Assembly (NCBI RefSeq): GCF_014656055.1
Contig: NZ_BNBR01000005.1
Span: 1 to 64,000, forward strand
Length of the DNA: 64,000 nucleotides
DNA from: Streptomyces griseosporeus
GTDB taxonomy: Bacteria > Actinomycetota > Actinomycetes > Streptomycetales > Streptomycetaceae
Direction: 5' to 3'
The number at the start of each line of letters is the position of its first letter. The first letter of the stretch is position 1. Of the stretch, positions 16,593-24,446 are shown piece by piece. The notes below the pieces were generated by a model. The model was given only the letters and a program-made list of their open reading frames with translations, had not been told where the DNA came from and did not search any database. The position numbers and the translations under genes were made by a program.

Positions 16593-18014
16593 ATGTCCAG
16601 GGAGCAACGCGGGCCGAACGAAAAACTCGGCGCCGTTCTCGCCCTCGCGGGAATCAGCAACGCAGGACTCGCCCGGCGCGTCAACGACCTTGGCGCCCAG
16701 CGGGGACTGACTCTTCGCTACGACAAGACGTCGGTGGCGCGCTGGGTGTCGAAGGGCATGGTGCCGCAGGGTGCGGCGCCGCACCTCATCGCCGCGGCCA
16801 TCGGCCAGAAGCTCGGCCGTCCCGTGCCGCTGCACGAGATCGGCCTGGCGGACGCGGACCCCGCGCCCGAAGTGGGCCTGGCCTTCCCGCGCGACGTCGG
16901 GCAGGCGGTGCGGTCGGCGACCGAGCTGTACCGCCTCGACCTCGCCGGGCGCCGCGCCGGCTCCGGCGGCATCTGGCAGTCGCTCGCCGGGTCGTTCGCA
17001 GTGAGCGCATACGCAACGCCCGCCTCGCGCTGGCTGATAACCCCGGCCGACAGCTCGGTGGCGCGCGAGGCCGGCCCGGCGGAAGGCTCCGGCGCACCGA
17101 TCAAAGTCGGCCACAGCGATGTGCAGAAGCTGCGGGAGGCCGCAGAGGACGCCAGGCGCTGGGACTCCAAGTACGGGGGCGGCGACTGGCGTTCGTCGAT
17201 GGTGCCGGAGTGTCTGCGCGTGGAGGCCGCGCCGCTGCTGCTCGGCTCCTACTCCGACGAGGTCGGCCGGGCCCTGTTCGGCGCCGCGGCCGAACTGACC
17301 CGGCTGGCCGGGTGGATGGCGTTCGACACGGGCCAGCAGGAGGCCGCGCAGCGGTACTACATCCAGGCGCTGCGGCTCGCCCGCGCGGCGGCCGACGTCC
17401 CGCTCGGCGGGTACGTGCTGGCGTCGATGTCCCTGCAGGCGACCTACCGCGGCTTCGGCGACGAGGGCGTCGACCTGGCGCAGGCCGCGCTGGAGCGCAA
17501 CCGGGGCCTGGCCACCGCGCGGACGATGAGCTTCTTCCGCCTCGTCGAGGCACGCGCGCACGCCCGCGCGGGGGACGCGCAGGCGGCCGGCGCGGCACTG
17601 AAGGCGGCCGAGAGCTGGCTGGAGCGCGCCCGGCCCGGCGACAACGACCCGTCCTGGCTCGGCTTCTACTCCTACGACCGGTTCGCCGCGGACGCCGCCG
17701 AGTGCTACCGCGACCTGAAGGCACCCCGGCAGGTGCGCCGCTTCACCGAGCAGGCCCTGTCGAAGCCGACGGAGGAGTTCGTCCGCTCGCACGGGCTGCG
17801 GCTGGTCGTCTCCGCGGTCGCCGAGCTGGAGTCCGGCAACCTGGACGCGGCCTGCGAGCAGGGCGTGCGGGCGGTGGAGGTCGCGGGCCGCATCTCGTCG
17901 GCGCGCACCACGGAGTACGTGAAGGACCTCCTGCACCGGCTGGAGCCGTACGGCGACGAGCCGCGGGTGGTGGAGCTGCGGGAGCGGGCGAGGCCCCTGC
18001 TGGCCCCGGCCTAG
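16593..18014 (+). CDS. NsdA-like sporulation/antibiotic regulator with TPR repeats
   Basis: A 473-residue soluble protein. The N-terminus (MSREQRGPNEKLGAVLALAG, then about 20-80 with SVARWVSKGMVP) resembles a helix-turn-helix segment. The rest is alpha-helical TPR-like sequence (about 220-470). It resembles the Streptomyces 'sporulation-associated' family to which NsdA, a negative regulator of differentiation and antibiotic production, belongs; direct orthology is not claimed. The ATG at 16593 has GAGGGG about 7 nt upstream and a promoter at 16503-16531. The gene is monocistronic. Confidence 0.75.
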   Translation: MSREQRGPNEKLGAVLALAGISNAGLARRVNDLGAQRGLTLRYDKTSVARWVSKGMVPQGAAPHLIAAAIGQKLGRPVPLHEIGLADADPAPEVGLAFPRDVGQAVRSATELYRLDLAGRRAGSGGIWQSLAGSFAVSAYATPASRWLITPADSSVAREAGPAEGSGAPIKVGHSDVQKLREAAEDARRWDSKYGGGDWRSSMVPECLRVEAAPLLLGSYSDEVGRALFGAAAELTRLAGWMAFDTGQQEAAQRYYIQALRLARAAADVPLGGYVLASMSLQATYRGFGDEGVDLAQAALERNRGLATARTMSFFRLVEARAHARAGDAQAAGAALKAAESWLERARPGDNDPSWLGFYSYDRFAADAAECYRDLKAPRQVRRFTEQALSKPTEEFVRSHGLRLVVSAVAELESGNLDAACEQGVRAVEVAGRISSARTTEYVKDLLHRLEPYGDEPRVVELRERARPLLAPA

Positions 18015-18106
18015 CCGGGCACGCCCCCGGGCGGGGCGCCGCCTCCCGCCGCGTTTGAAGGCGATGTCAGTGGCGCAGTGCACTATCGATGCGGGAGGTG
18101 GTGCAC

Positions 18107-19318
18107 GTGCGGCAGCAGGGCGCGTACGACGGGGACGTGCTGGTCGTCGGCGGCGGCATCGTCGGGCTGTCCACCGCGTACGCGATCACGCGCGCCGCGC
18201 CGGGCACCCGGGTGACGGTGCTGGAGAAGGAGCCGGGCCCGGCCCGGCACCAGACGGGCCGCAACAGCGGCGTCATCCACAGCGGGATCTACTACCGGCC
18301 GGGCTCGCTGAAGGCGCGGTACGCGGTGCGGGGCGCCGCCGAGATGGTCAAGTTCTGCGCGGAGTACGGCATCGCGCACGCCGTCACCGGCAAGCTGATC
18401 GTCGCCACCGACCGGGACGAGCTGCCCCGCCTGCACGCCCTGGTCCAGCGCGGCCGGGAGAACGGCATACCGGTGCGGGAGCTGGGCGCCGCGCAGATCG
18501 CGGAGTACGAGCCGGAGGTGCGCGGCCTGGCCGCGATCCACGTCGGCACGACCGGGATCTGCGACTACACGGCCGTGGCCCGGCAGCTCGCCGAGGCCTC
18601 CGGCGCGGACATCCGGTACGGGGCGCGGGTCGTGCGGATCGACCGGCGGCCGGAGCGGGGTGTCGCCGTGCGGCTCGCGGACGGCGACATCGTCCGCGCG
18701 CGGGTGCTGGTGAACTGCGCGGGGCTGTACTGCGACGAGATCGCGCGGCTGACCGGGGACGACCCACAGGTGCGGATCGTGCCGTTCCGCGGCGAGTACT
18801 ACGAGCTGGCGCGGCCCGAGCTGGTGCGGGGCCTGGTGTACCCGGTGCCGGACCCGGCGTTCCCGTTCCTCGGGGTGCATCTGACCCGCGGCATCGACGG
18901 CGGCGTGCACCTCGGGCCGAACGCGGTGCCGGCACTGGCCCGGGAGGGGTACGGCTGGGGGGTCGTACGGCCGCGGGAGGCGCTTGCGACGGCGGCGTGG
19001 CCGGGCTCGTGGCGCATCGCGCGGCGGCACTGGCGGTACGGCGCCGGGGAGCTGCGCCGGTCGCTGTCCAAGGGGGCGTTCACGGAGGCGGTGCGGCGCA
19101 TGCTGCCGGCGGTGCGGGAGGGGGACCTGGTACCGGCGCCGGCGGGGGTGCGGGCGCAGGCCGTGCTGCGGGACGGCACGCTGGTCGACGACTTCCTGAT
19201 CAAGGAGGGGCCCCGCACAGTCCATGTGCTGAACGCGCCCTCACCTGCGGCGACGGCGTCGCTGCCGATCGGCAGGGAGGTCGCGCGCAGGGCGCTGGCG
19301 GCCCTGGGGGCGGCATGA
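18107..19318 (+). CDS. lhgO: L-2-hydroxyglutarate oxidase
   Basis: A 403-residue FAD enzyme of the DAO family that oxidises L-2-hydroxyglutarate to 2-oxoglutarate. The N-terminus has the FAD Rossmann motif DVLVVGGGIVGLSTAYAI (about 9-26), and the family signature GRNSGVIHSGIYYRPGSLKA follows near residue 50. The C-terminus keeps APAGVRAQ and the HVLNAPSPAATASLPIG segment. I prefer the GTG at 18107, preceded by GGGAGGTGG, over the in-frame ATG at 18089, which lacks a site. trmB follows at 57 bp with its own apparent promoter. Confidence 0.9.
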   Translation: MRQQGAYDGDVLVVGGGIVGLSTAYAITRAAPGTRVTVLEKEPGPARHQTGRNSGVIHSGIYYRPGSLKARYAVRGAAEMVKFCAEYGIAHAVTGKLIVATDRDELPRLHALVQRGRENGIPVRELGAAQIAEYEPEVRGLAAIHVGTTGICDYTAVARQLAEASGADIRYGARVVRIDRRPERGVAVRLADGDIVRARVLVNCAGLYCDEIARLTGDDPQVRIVPFRGEYYELARPELVRGLVYPVPDPAFPFLGVHLTRGIDGGVHLGPNAVPALAREGYGWGVVRPREALATAAWPGSWRIARRHWRYGAGELRRSLSKGAFTEAVRRMLPAVREGDLVPAPAGVRAQAVLRDGTLVDDFLIKEGPRTVHVLNAPSPAATASLPIGREVARRALAALGAA

Positions 19319-19358
19319 GGGGCGGCGGCGGGCGTCTCCGCGCGGCGGACGTTCGCCG

Positions 19359-19375
19359 TAAAATCGATCCCACTG
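19359..19375 (+). promoter_or_regulatory. -10 element implying a leaderless trmB transcript
   Basis: TAAAAT (19359-19364) lies 10 bp upstream of the GTG start of trmB, and no ribosome-binding sequence precedes that codon. Transcription would begin at or within a few bases of the GTG. No strong -35 is visible. Confidence 0.45.
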
Positions 19376-20232
19376 TGTCTGATTCCCTGAGCACCCCCGA
19401 CGCCCCCCAGCCCGCCACCGGCGGTGAGTGGTCCTCCCATCACCCCGGTGTGTCCGTGCGGCACACCCGGGCCAAGGGGGAGCCGCGGTTCCCGGACGGG
19501 CCGAAGGCCGATCCGGCCGGGTCGCACTTCGAGCGGCGGATCCGCAGCTTCCAGCCGCGGCGCAGCCGGGTGACGGCCGGGCAGGCGGACGCGCTGCAGC
19601 GGCTGTGGCCCAAGTGGGGGCTCGACATCGACGGGCAGCGCACCCTGGACCTGCCGGAGCTGTTCGGGAACGACAACCCGGTCGTGCTGGAGATCGGCTT
19701 CGGCATGGGCGAGGCCACCGCGCAGATGGCGGCGGCCGACCCGGGGACGAACATCCTCGCCGTGGACGTGCACACCCCCGGCCAGGGCAATCTGCTGAAT
19801 CTCGCCGACCAGGGCGGCATGGCGAACGTCCGGGTCGCCAACGGCGACGCGATCATCCTGCTGCGCGAGATGCTCACCCCGGACTCGCTCGACGGGCTGC
19901 GCGTCTTCTTCCCCGACCCCTGGCCGAAGAAGCGGCACCACAAGCGGCGGCTCATCCAGCCGGAGTTCCTCACGCTCGCCGCGACCCGGCTGAAGCCGGG
20001 GGCGATCGTGCACTGCGCCACCGACTGGGAGCCGTACGCCGAGCAGATGCTCGAGGTGCTCACCGCGCACCCGGACTTCGAGAACACGCAGCCCGGCGGC
20101 GGTTTCGCGCCACGGCCCGAGTTCCGGCCGCTGACCCGTTTCGAGGGGCAGGGCCTGGACAAGGGACATGTCGTGAACGACTTGCTCTTCCGTCGCGTAC
20201 AGCACCACAACCACCCTCCCACCAGCGCCTGA
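19375..20232 (+). CDS. trmB: tRNA (guanine-N7-)-methyltransferase
   Basis: A 285-residue SAM-dependent enzyme that methylates G46 of the tRNA variable loop. It has an actinobacterial N-terminal extension (about 1-75). The SAM motif is VLEIGFGMGEATAQMA (about 104-119), the acidic turn is ILAVDVHTPG, and the TrmB hallmark FFPDPWPKKRHHKRR lies near 178-192. The GTG at 19375 immediately follows a -10-like TAAAAT, which supports leaderless translation. Downstream lies a PrsW protease gene with its own promoter. Confidence 0.95.
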   Translation: MSDSLSTPDAPQPATGGEWSSHHPGVSVRHTRAKGEPRFPDGPKADPAGSHFERRIRSFQPRRSRVTAGQADALQRLWPKWGLDIDGQRTLDLPELFGNDNPVVLEIGFGMGEATAQMAAADPGTNILAVDVHTPGQGNLLNLADQGGMANVRVANGDAIILLREMLTPDSLDGLRVFFPDPWPKKRHHKRRLIQPEFLTLAATRLKPGAIVHCATDWEPYAEQMLEVLTAHPDFENTQPGGGFAPRPEFRPLTRFEGQGLDKGHVVNDLLFRRVQHHNHPPTSA

Positions 20233-20315
20233 CCGCCCGCGCGTGCCCCGCGCGTGCCGCCCGTGCCCCGGGCCGGCGGCGCGATACGCCGTCACGGGCG
20301 GCGTACCTACCTCGT

Positions 20316-20329
20316 TAGGGTCGATGCCG
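20316..20329 (+). promoter_or_regulatory. -10 element implying a leaderless prsW transcript
   Basis: TAGGGT (20316-20321) is followed after 7 bp by the GTG at 20329. No Shine-Dalgarno-like sequence lies between them. GTCACG at 20291 is a weak -35 candidate with a long spacer. Confidence 0.45.
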
Positions 20330-21750
20330 TGGCCAGCCATCTCCCGCACCCGACGCAACCGCCGTACCCGCCGTACCCGCCGCACCCCGGCGAGGGCGCC
20401 GGGCCGGCCGGCGGGGCGTTGCGGCACGCGCACTGGTGGCAGCGCAGCTGGGTCCGTTACGGGGCGCTGATCACCCTGCTGGCGCTGTCCGGGCTGGTCA
20501 TCCTGGCGCTGGTGCGGGAACAGACCGGCACGGAGGGCTTCCTGGTCGGTCTCGGGCTGGCCGTGCTGCCGGTGCCGCTGCTCATCGCCGCGTTCCGCTG
20601 GCTGGACCGGGTGGAGCCGGGCCCCTGGCGGAACCTGGTGTTCGCGTTCGCCTGGGGGGCGTGCGCGGCGGCACTCATAGCCATCGTCGCGAACAGCTTC
20701 GCGACCAGATGGATAGCGACCTCCACCGCCGACCCCGTCGGCGCGGACACCCTCGGCGCCACGGTCGTCGCGCCGATCGTGGAGGAGTCCGCCAAGGCCG
20801 CCGCGGTCCTGCTCCTCTTCCTCTTCCGGCGGCGGGACTTCACCGGGCTCGTCGACGGCGTGGTGATCGCGGGGATCACCGCCACCGGCTTCGCCTTCAC
20901 CGAGAACATCCTCTACCTGGGCACCGCCTTCGGCACCGACCAGGACACCGGCTACAGCGGCATCGCCTCCGTCACCGCGGCGACCTTCTTCGTGCGCATC
21001 GTCATGTCGCCGTTCGCGCACCCCCTGTTCACGGTGCTGACCGGCATCGGCTTCGGCGTCGCCGCGCTCTCCGGCGAGCGCCAGCACGTGCGGCGCGTCC
21101 TGCTCCCGCTGTCCGGACTGCTCCTGGCGATGGGCATGCACGCCCTGTGGAACGGCTCGGCGACCTTCGGCCCGCTCGGCTTCTTCGCCGTGTACGGCGC
21201 GTTCATGGTGCCCGCGTTCGGGCTGCTGACCTGGCTGGTGATCTGGACCCGGCAGCGCGAGCTGCGCACGGTCCGCGAGGAACTGCCCGCGTACGTGGTG
21301 GCCGGCTGGCTGACCCCGGGCGAGCCGTACGCGCTGGGCTCGATGAAGGCCCGGCGGATGGCCCGCGAGTACGCGCGGCGGCACCTGGGCAAGCCGGCCG
21401 CGCGGGCGGTGGCGCAGTACGAGGCGTTCGCGACGTCCCTGGCGTTCCTGCGGCACCGGGGGCGGCGCGGGCGGGCGAGCGCCGACTTCGTCGTACGGGA
21501 GCGGGAGCTGCTGCACGAGCTGTGGGCGCGGCGGGACGTGGCCCGCCCGGCGCTGGAGTACGCGGCCCGGGCGGCCGCACCGGCGTGGCCGGCGATGCCG
21601 TACGCCTACGGGCCGGTGCAGTGGGCCGGGCAGGGCCCGGGACACGCGCCCGGACACGGCCCGGTCCAGATGCCCGCGGGGCCCGTGCACGGGCCGGCGC
21701 ACGGGCCGGCGATGCCGTACCACCCCGCGTACAACCCGTACCGGATGTAG
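20329..21750 (+). CDS. PrsW-family intramembrane protease
   Basis: A 473-residue multi-pass membrane protein with about eight hydrophobic segments between residues 45 and 310. It carries the PrsW signatures: VEESAKAAAVL (the EExxK motif), a GFAFTENILYL segment, the HPLFT histidine motif and MGMHALWNG. In Bacillus, PrsW starts site-1 cleavage of the anti-sigma factor RsiW; the target here is unknown. The Pro-rich N-terminus and Gly/His/Pro-rich C-terminus (GPGHAPGHGPVQ) are cytoplasmic and disordered. The GTG at 20329 directly follows TAGGGT. It is convergent with the aldo/keto reductase gene. Confidence 0.85.
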   Translation: MASHLPHPTQPPYPPYPPHPGEGAGPAGGALRHAHWWQRSWVRYGALITLLALSGLVILALVREQTGTEGFLVGLGLAVLPVPLLIAAFRWLDRVEPGPWRNLVFAFAWGACAAALIAIVANSFATRWIATSTADPVGADTLGATVVAPIVEESAKAAAVLLLFLFRRRDFTGLVDGVVIAGITATGFAFTENILYLGTAFGTDQDTGYSGIASVTAATFFVRIVMSPFAHPLFTVLTGIGFGVAALSGERQHVRRVLLPLSGLLLAMGMHALWNGSATFGPLGFFAVYGAFMVPAFGLLTWLVIWTRQRELRTVREELPAYVVAGWLTPGEPYALGSMKARRMAREYARRHLGKPAARAVAQYEAFATSLAFLRHRGRRGRASADFVVRERELLHELWARRDVARPALEYAARAAAPAWPAMPYAYGPVQWAGQGPGHAPGHGPVQMPAGPVHGPAHGPAMPYHPAYNPYRM

Positions 21751-21813
21751 CCGGGAGCGGTCCGGAGGCGGGTCGGGGCGCTCCGGCACCGCCGAATCTT
21801 TCGGGTACGGCGG

Positions 21814-22758
21814 TTACGCCGACGCCTCCGTCAGCCGCGTCAGCTCCGCGTCCGTCAGCGTCAGTTCCGCCACCCCCAGCAGCGCCGGCAGCTGCTCGAC
21901 CGTACGGGCGGAGGCGATGGGCGCGGCGACCGTGGGCCGGGCGGCGAGCCAGGCGAGGGCCACGGTGGCGACCGGGGCGTCATGGGCCTCGGCGATCTCG
22001 TCGAGGGCGGCGAGGACCTTGCGTCCGCGCTCGGTCTCCAGGTGCCGCGCGGCACCGCCCGCCCGCGCGCTCCGCACCGTCGTACCGGGGCGGTACTTGC
22101 CGGTGAGGAAGCCGGAGGCCAGCGCGTAGTACGGCACGGCGGACAGGCCCTCGCGGTCGGCGAGGTCCTGCAGGGCGCCCTCGTAGGTGTCGCGGGAGAC
22201 CAGGTTGTAGTGCGGCTGGAGGGCGACGTACCGGGCGAGGCCCTCGCGGTCGGAGAACTCCAGTGACTCCCGCAGACGCTCCGCGGAGATGTTGGAGGCG
22301 GCGATCTGCCGCACCTTGCCGGCCTTCACCAGCTCGTCGAGGGCGCCGATGATCTCCTCGACCGGCACCTCGGGCTTGTCGTAGTGGGTGTAGTACAGGT
22401 CGATGTGGTCGGTGCCCAGGCGGCGCAGCGAGGCGTCGGCGGCGGCCTTGATGTTGGCGGCGCTCAGGCCCTGGAACTCGGGGTGCTGGCTGACCTTGGT
22501 CGCGACGATCACCTCGGAGCGGTTGCCGCGGGCCTTGAGCCACTTGCCGAGGATGGTCTCGGACTCCCCGCCCCGGTTGCCGTCGGCCCACGCCGAGTAG
22601 ACGTCGGCGGTGTCGACGAAGTTGCCGCCGGCGGCGGTGTAGGCGTCGAGGACGGCGAAGGAGGCCGCCTCGTCGGCGGTCCAGCCGAAGACGTTGCCGC
22701 CGAGGGCGAGCGGGAAGACCTCGAGGTCGGAGGAGCCGAGCTTGCGCAGAGAAGTCAT
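21814..22758 (-). CDS. Aldo/keto reductase
   Basis: A 314-residue NADPH-dependent TIM-barrel oxidoreductase. The N-terminus holds LGSSDLEVFPLALGGNVFG. The catalytic tetrad is represented by D49/Y54 in FVDTADVYSAWADG, Lys in VIVATKVSQHP and His in LYYTHYDKPE, and the C-terminal cofactor segment is PTVAAPIASARTVEQL. It resembles the YajO/Gcy-type general stress AKRs; the carbonyl substrate cannot be named. The ATG at 22758 opens the family motif. Four hairpin repeats lie about 150 bp upstream. Confidence 0.88.
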   Translation of the reverse strand: MTSLRKLGSSDLEVFPLALGGNVFGWTADEAASFAVLDAYTAAGGNFVDTADVYSAWADGNRGGESETILGKWLKARGNRSEVIVATKVSQHPEFQGLSAANIKAAADASLRRLGTDHIDLYYTHYDKPEVPVEEIIGALDELVKAGKVRQIAASNISAERLRESLEFSDREGLARYVALQPHYNLVSRDTYEGALQDLADREGLSAVPYYALASGFLTGKYRPGTTVRSARAGGAARHLETERGRKVLAALDEIAEAHDAPVATVALAWLAARPTVAAPIASARTVEQLPALLGVAELTLTDAELTRLTEASA

Positions 22759-22905
22759 GCTCCCTTACAACCCGCGCGCCCCGGGCGTGCATTCCTCGCG
22801 CACGGGTACAAGGGAAGAACTCCCGGCGGCACGAGGAACCGGCAGCCCTGACGTCGGGGGGTTGCCGTCAGGACCGCCGGGGATCGCGGAGCCGTGCTCG
22901 GGCGG

Positions 22906-22997
22906 GAGGGCTGGGACGCCCTCAGATCGAGGGCTGGGACACCCTCATGTCGAGGGCCGGGACACCCTCATGTCGAGGGCCGGGACACCCTCCGGTC
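22906..22997 (-). repeat. Four tandem 23-bp hairpin repeats
   Basis: Four head-to-tail copies of GAGGGCYGGGACRCCCTCANRTC begin at 22906, 22929, 22952 and 22975, with only a few substitutions. Each unit contains GAGGG and CCCTC arms 8 bases apart, so each can fold as a hairpin. The block abuts the stop codon of the M23 peptidase gene. Confidence 0.85.
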
Positions 22998-24045
22998 AGG
23001 GAGTGAGGCCCTTGTCGCGCAGCCACGCCATCGGGTCGATGCCGCCGGCCTGGCCGTCGGGGTGGACCTCCAGGTGCAGGTGCGGCCCGGTGACGTTGCC
23101 GGTGGCGCCCACGCGGCCGATGACATCGCCGGTGGCGACCTTCTGGCCGACGCTGACGCTGATCGACGACTGGTGGCAGAACCACAGCTCGGTGCCGTCG
23201 TCGAGGGTGAGGATCGTGCGGTAGCCGTAGGAGCCGGCCCAGCCCGCCTCGGTGATGGTGCCGGTGTGGACGGCCTTGATGAGCGTGCCGGTGGGGGCGG
23301 CGAAGTCCAGGCCGGTGTGGTAGCCGGAGGACCACATCGAGCCGGCCTGCCCGAAGGTGGAGGTGATGGTGTACGAGGAGGTCGGCAGCGTGTACTGGCG
23401 GGCCAGTTCGGCGAGCCGCTCGGCCTCGGCCTTCTTCGCGGCCTCCTCCTCCGCCGCCTTCTTCGCGGCGGCGGCCTCCTCGGCGGCCTTCTTCTCGGCC
23501 GCGGCGGCCGCCTCCTGCGCCTGCTTGGCGAGGGCGGCCTCGGTCGCGGCCTGCGCCTTGGTGTCGACCTGGACCTGCTGCTGCTCGGCCTGGGCCATGA
23601 TCCGGGTGCGCAGCGCCTCACCGGCGTCGGCGGTGGTGGCGGTGCCGGTGTCCTCGCTGTCGGCGGCGACGGCGGTGCCGCCGATGTCGCTGAGCGGGGT
23701 GGCGGCGGTCTCGGCGGCGGGCTCGTCGTCGGAGATCAGGGAGCCGACGTTGGGCAGGTCGGGCAGCGAGATGGAGACGGGCGGCTTGCCGGTCTGCGCG
23801 CTGGCCATGCCGCCCGCGCCGACGGCGGCGATGACGCCGACGCCGAGGACGGTGGAGCTGCGGGCGAGTCCGCCGCGCTGCTTGGCGACGCGGTGCCGGC
23901 CGCGGACGGGACGGATGGACTCCTCGGTGGGGTTCCATTCCTCCCACGGGCCCTCGTCGGTGCGGTAGCTGCCGTAGCCGAAGGTCTCGGGTTGCTGCTG
24001 GCTCGGCATGGACGGGGCTGCGGGGGCAGGCCGGTTGGACGCCAC
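22996..24045 (-). CDS. M23-family cell-wall endopeptidase
   Basis: A 349-residue secreted or membrane-anchored zinc peptidase of the LytM/lysostaphin type, expected to cut peptidoglycan cross-bridges. After a long cytoplasmic leader there is one hydrophobic segment (about 62-84), an acidic/Thr-rich linker and an Ala/Glu/Lys-rich coiled coil (about 140-215, KKAAEE repeats). The M23 domain follows (about 225-345), with HTGLDFAAP and HLHLEVHPDG supplying the zinc ligands. The GTG at 24045 has AAGGAG 9 nt upstream. It lies directly behind a c-di-AMP riboswitch, as do several Streptomyces wall hydrolases. Confidence 0.92.
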   Translation of the reverse strand: MASNRPAPAAPSMPSQQQPETFGYGSYRTDEGPWEEWNPTEESIRPVRGRHRVAKQRGGLARSSTVLGVGVIAAVGAGGMASAQTGKPPVSISLPDLPNVGSLISDDEPAAETAATPLSDIGGTAVAADSEDTGTATTADAGEALRTRIMAQAEQQQVQVDTKAQAATEAALAKQAQEAAAAAEKKAAEEAAAAKKAAEEEAAKKAEAERLAELARQYTLPTSSYTITSTFGQAGSMWSSGYHTGLDFAAPTGTLIKAVHTGTITEAGWAGSYGYRTILTLDDGTELWFCHQSSISVSVGQKVATGDVIGRVGATGNVTGPHLHLEVHPDGQAGGIDPMAWLRDKGLTP

Positions 24046-24061
24046 GCGGGCGTACTCCTTT

Positions 24062-24215
24062 CCTTCCGTCTCGCCTACCGGGTTAGCTGACGGGTTCGGA
24101 GCAGGAAGGTCTCCTACGCGCGTACACGGGAGCCGTCGAAGGACGGCGGCATACGCGCGATTCACCCCAGAAACGGTGGTTCCCCGGTTCCCAATGGGAT
24201 TCGGCGCGTGAGCAC
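24062..24215 (-). ncRNA. c-di-AMP (ydaO/yuaA) riboswitch
   Basis: The leader of the M23 gene, read on the minus strand, carries the conserved ydaO elements in order: CGCCGAATCCC, CCGGGGAACC, GGGGTGAATC, and CTCCGAACCCGTCAGCTAAC followed by GTAGGCGA. In Streptomyces this class controls wall-lytic enzymes, and c-di-AMP normally turns expression off. It ends about 17 bp before the GTG start. Borders are by eye. Confidence 0.9.
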
Positions 24216-24446
24216 GGAGCCGCCTCTTGTGACGGCTGGGACGACCGCGCTGCGTTATCGAACGTTAATAGACCCGGAGGTCGGATTCCAAGCCGTTCGG
24301 CTTGATCATTAACTTTTCCGGCCAGGACTTACGTGCCATGACGGTCGCAAACCGGGCGAGTTGACCCCGCCTCAGACACGGCCCGTGAACTGACGGTGTG
24401 TCAGTTGTTATGCGCAGGGCGGTTGTCCGTGCACACACAGTGACCC
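24216..24446. promoter_or_regulatory. Promoter region ahead of the riboswitch
   Basis: An AT-rich (for this genome) stretch between the riboswitch and the upstream phosphatase gene. It contains the small dyad AAGCCG-TT-CGGCTT (24290-24303) and candidate elements TTGGAA...TATTAA read leftward. No gene is seen. Confidence 0.45.

Noticed and set aside
22906..22997. A possible CRISPR array
   Set aside because: The 23-bp units are contiguous, with no unique spacers, and no cas genes are present.
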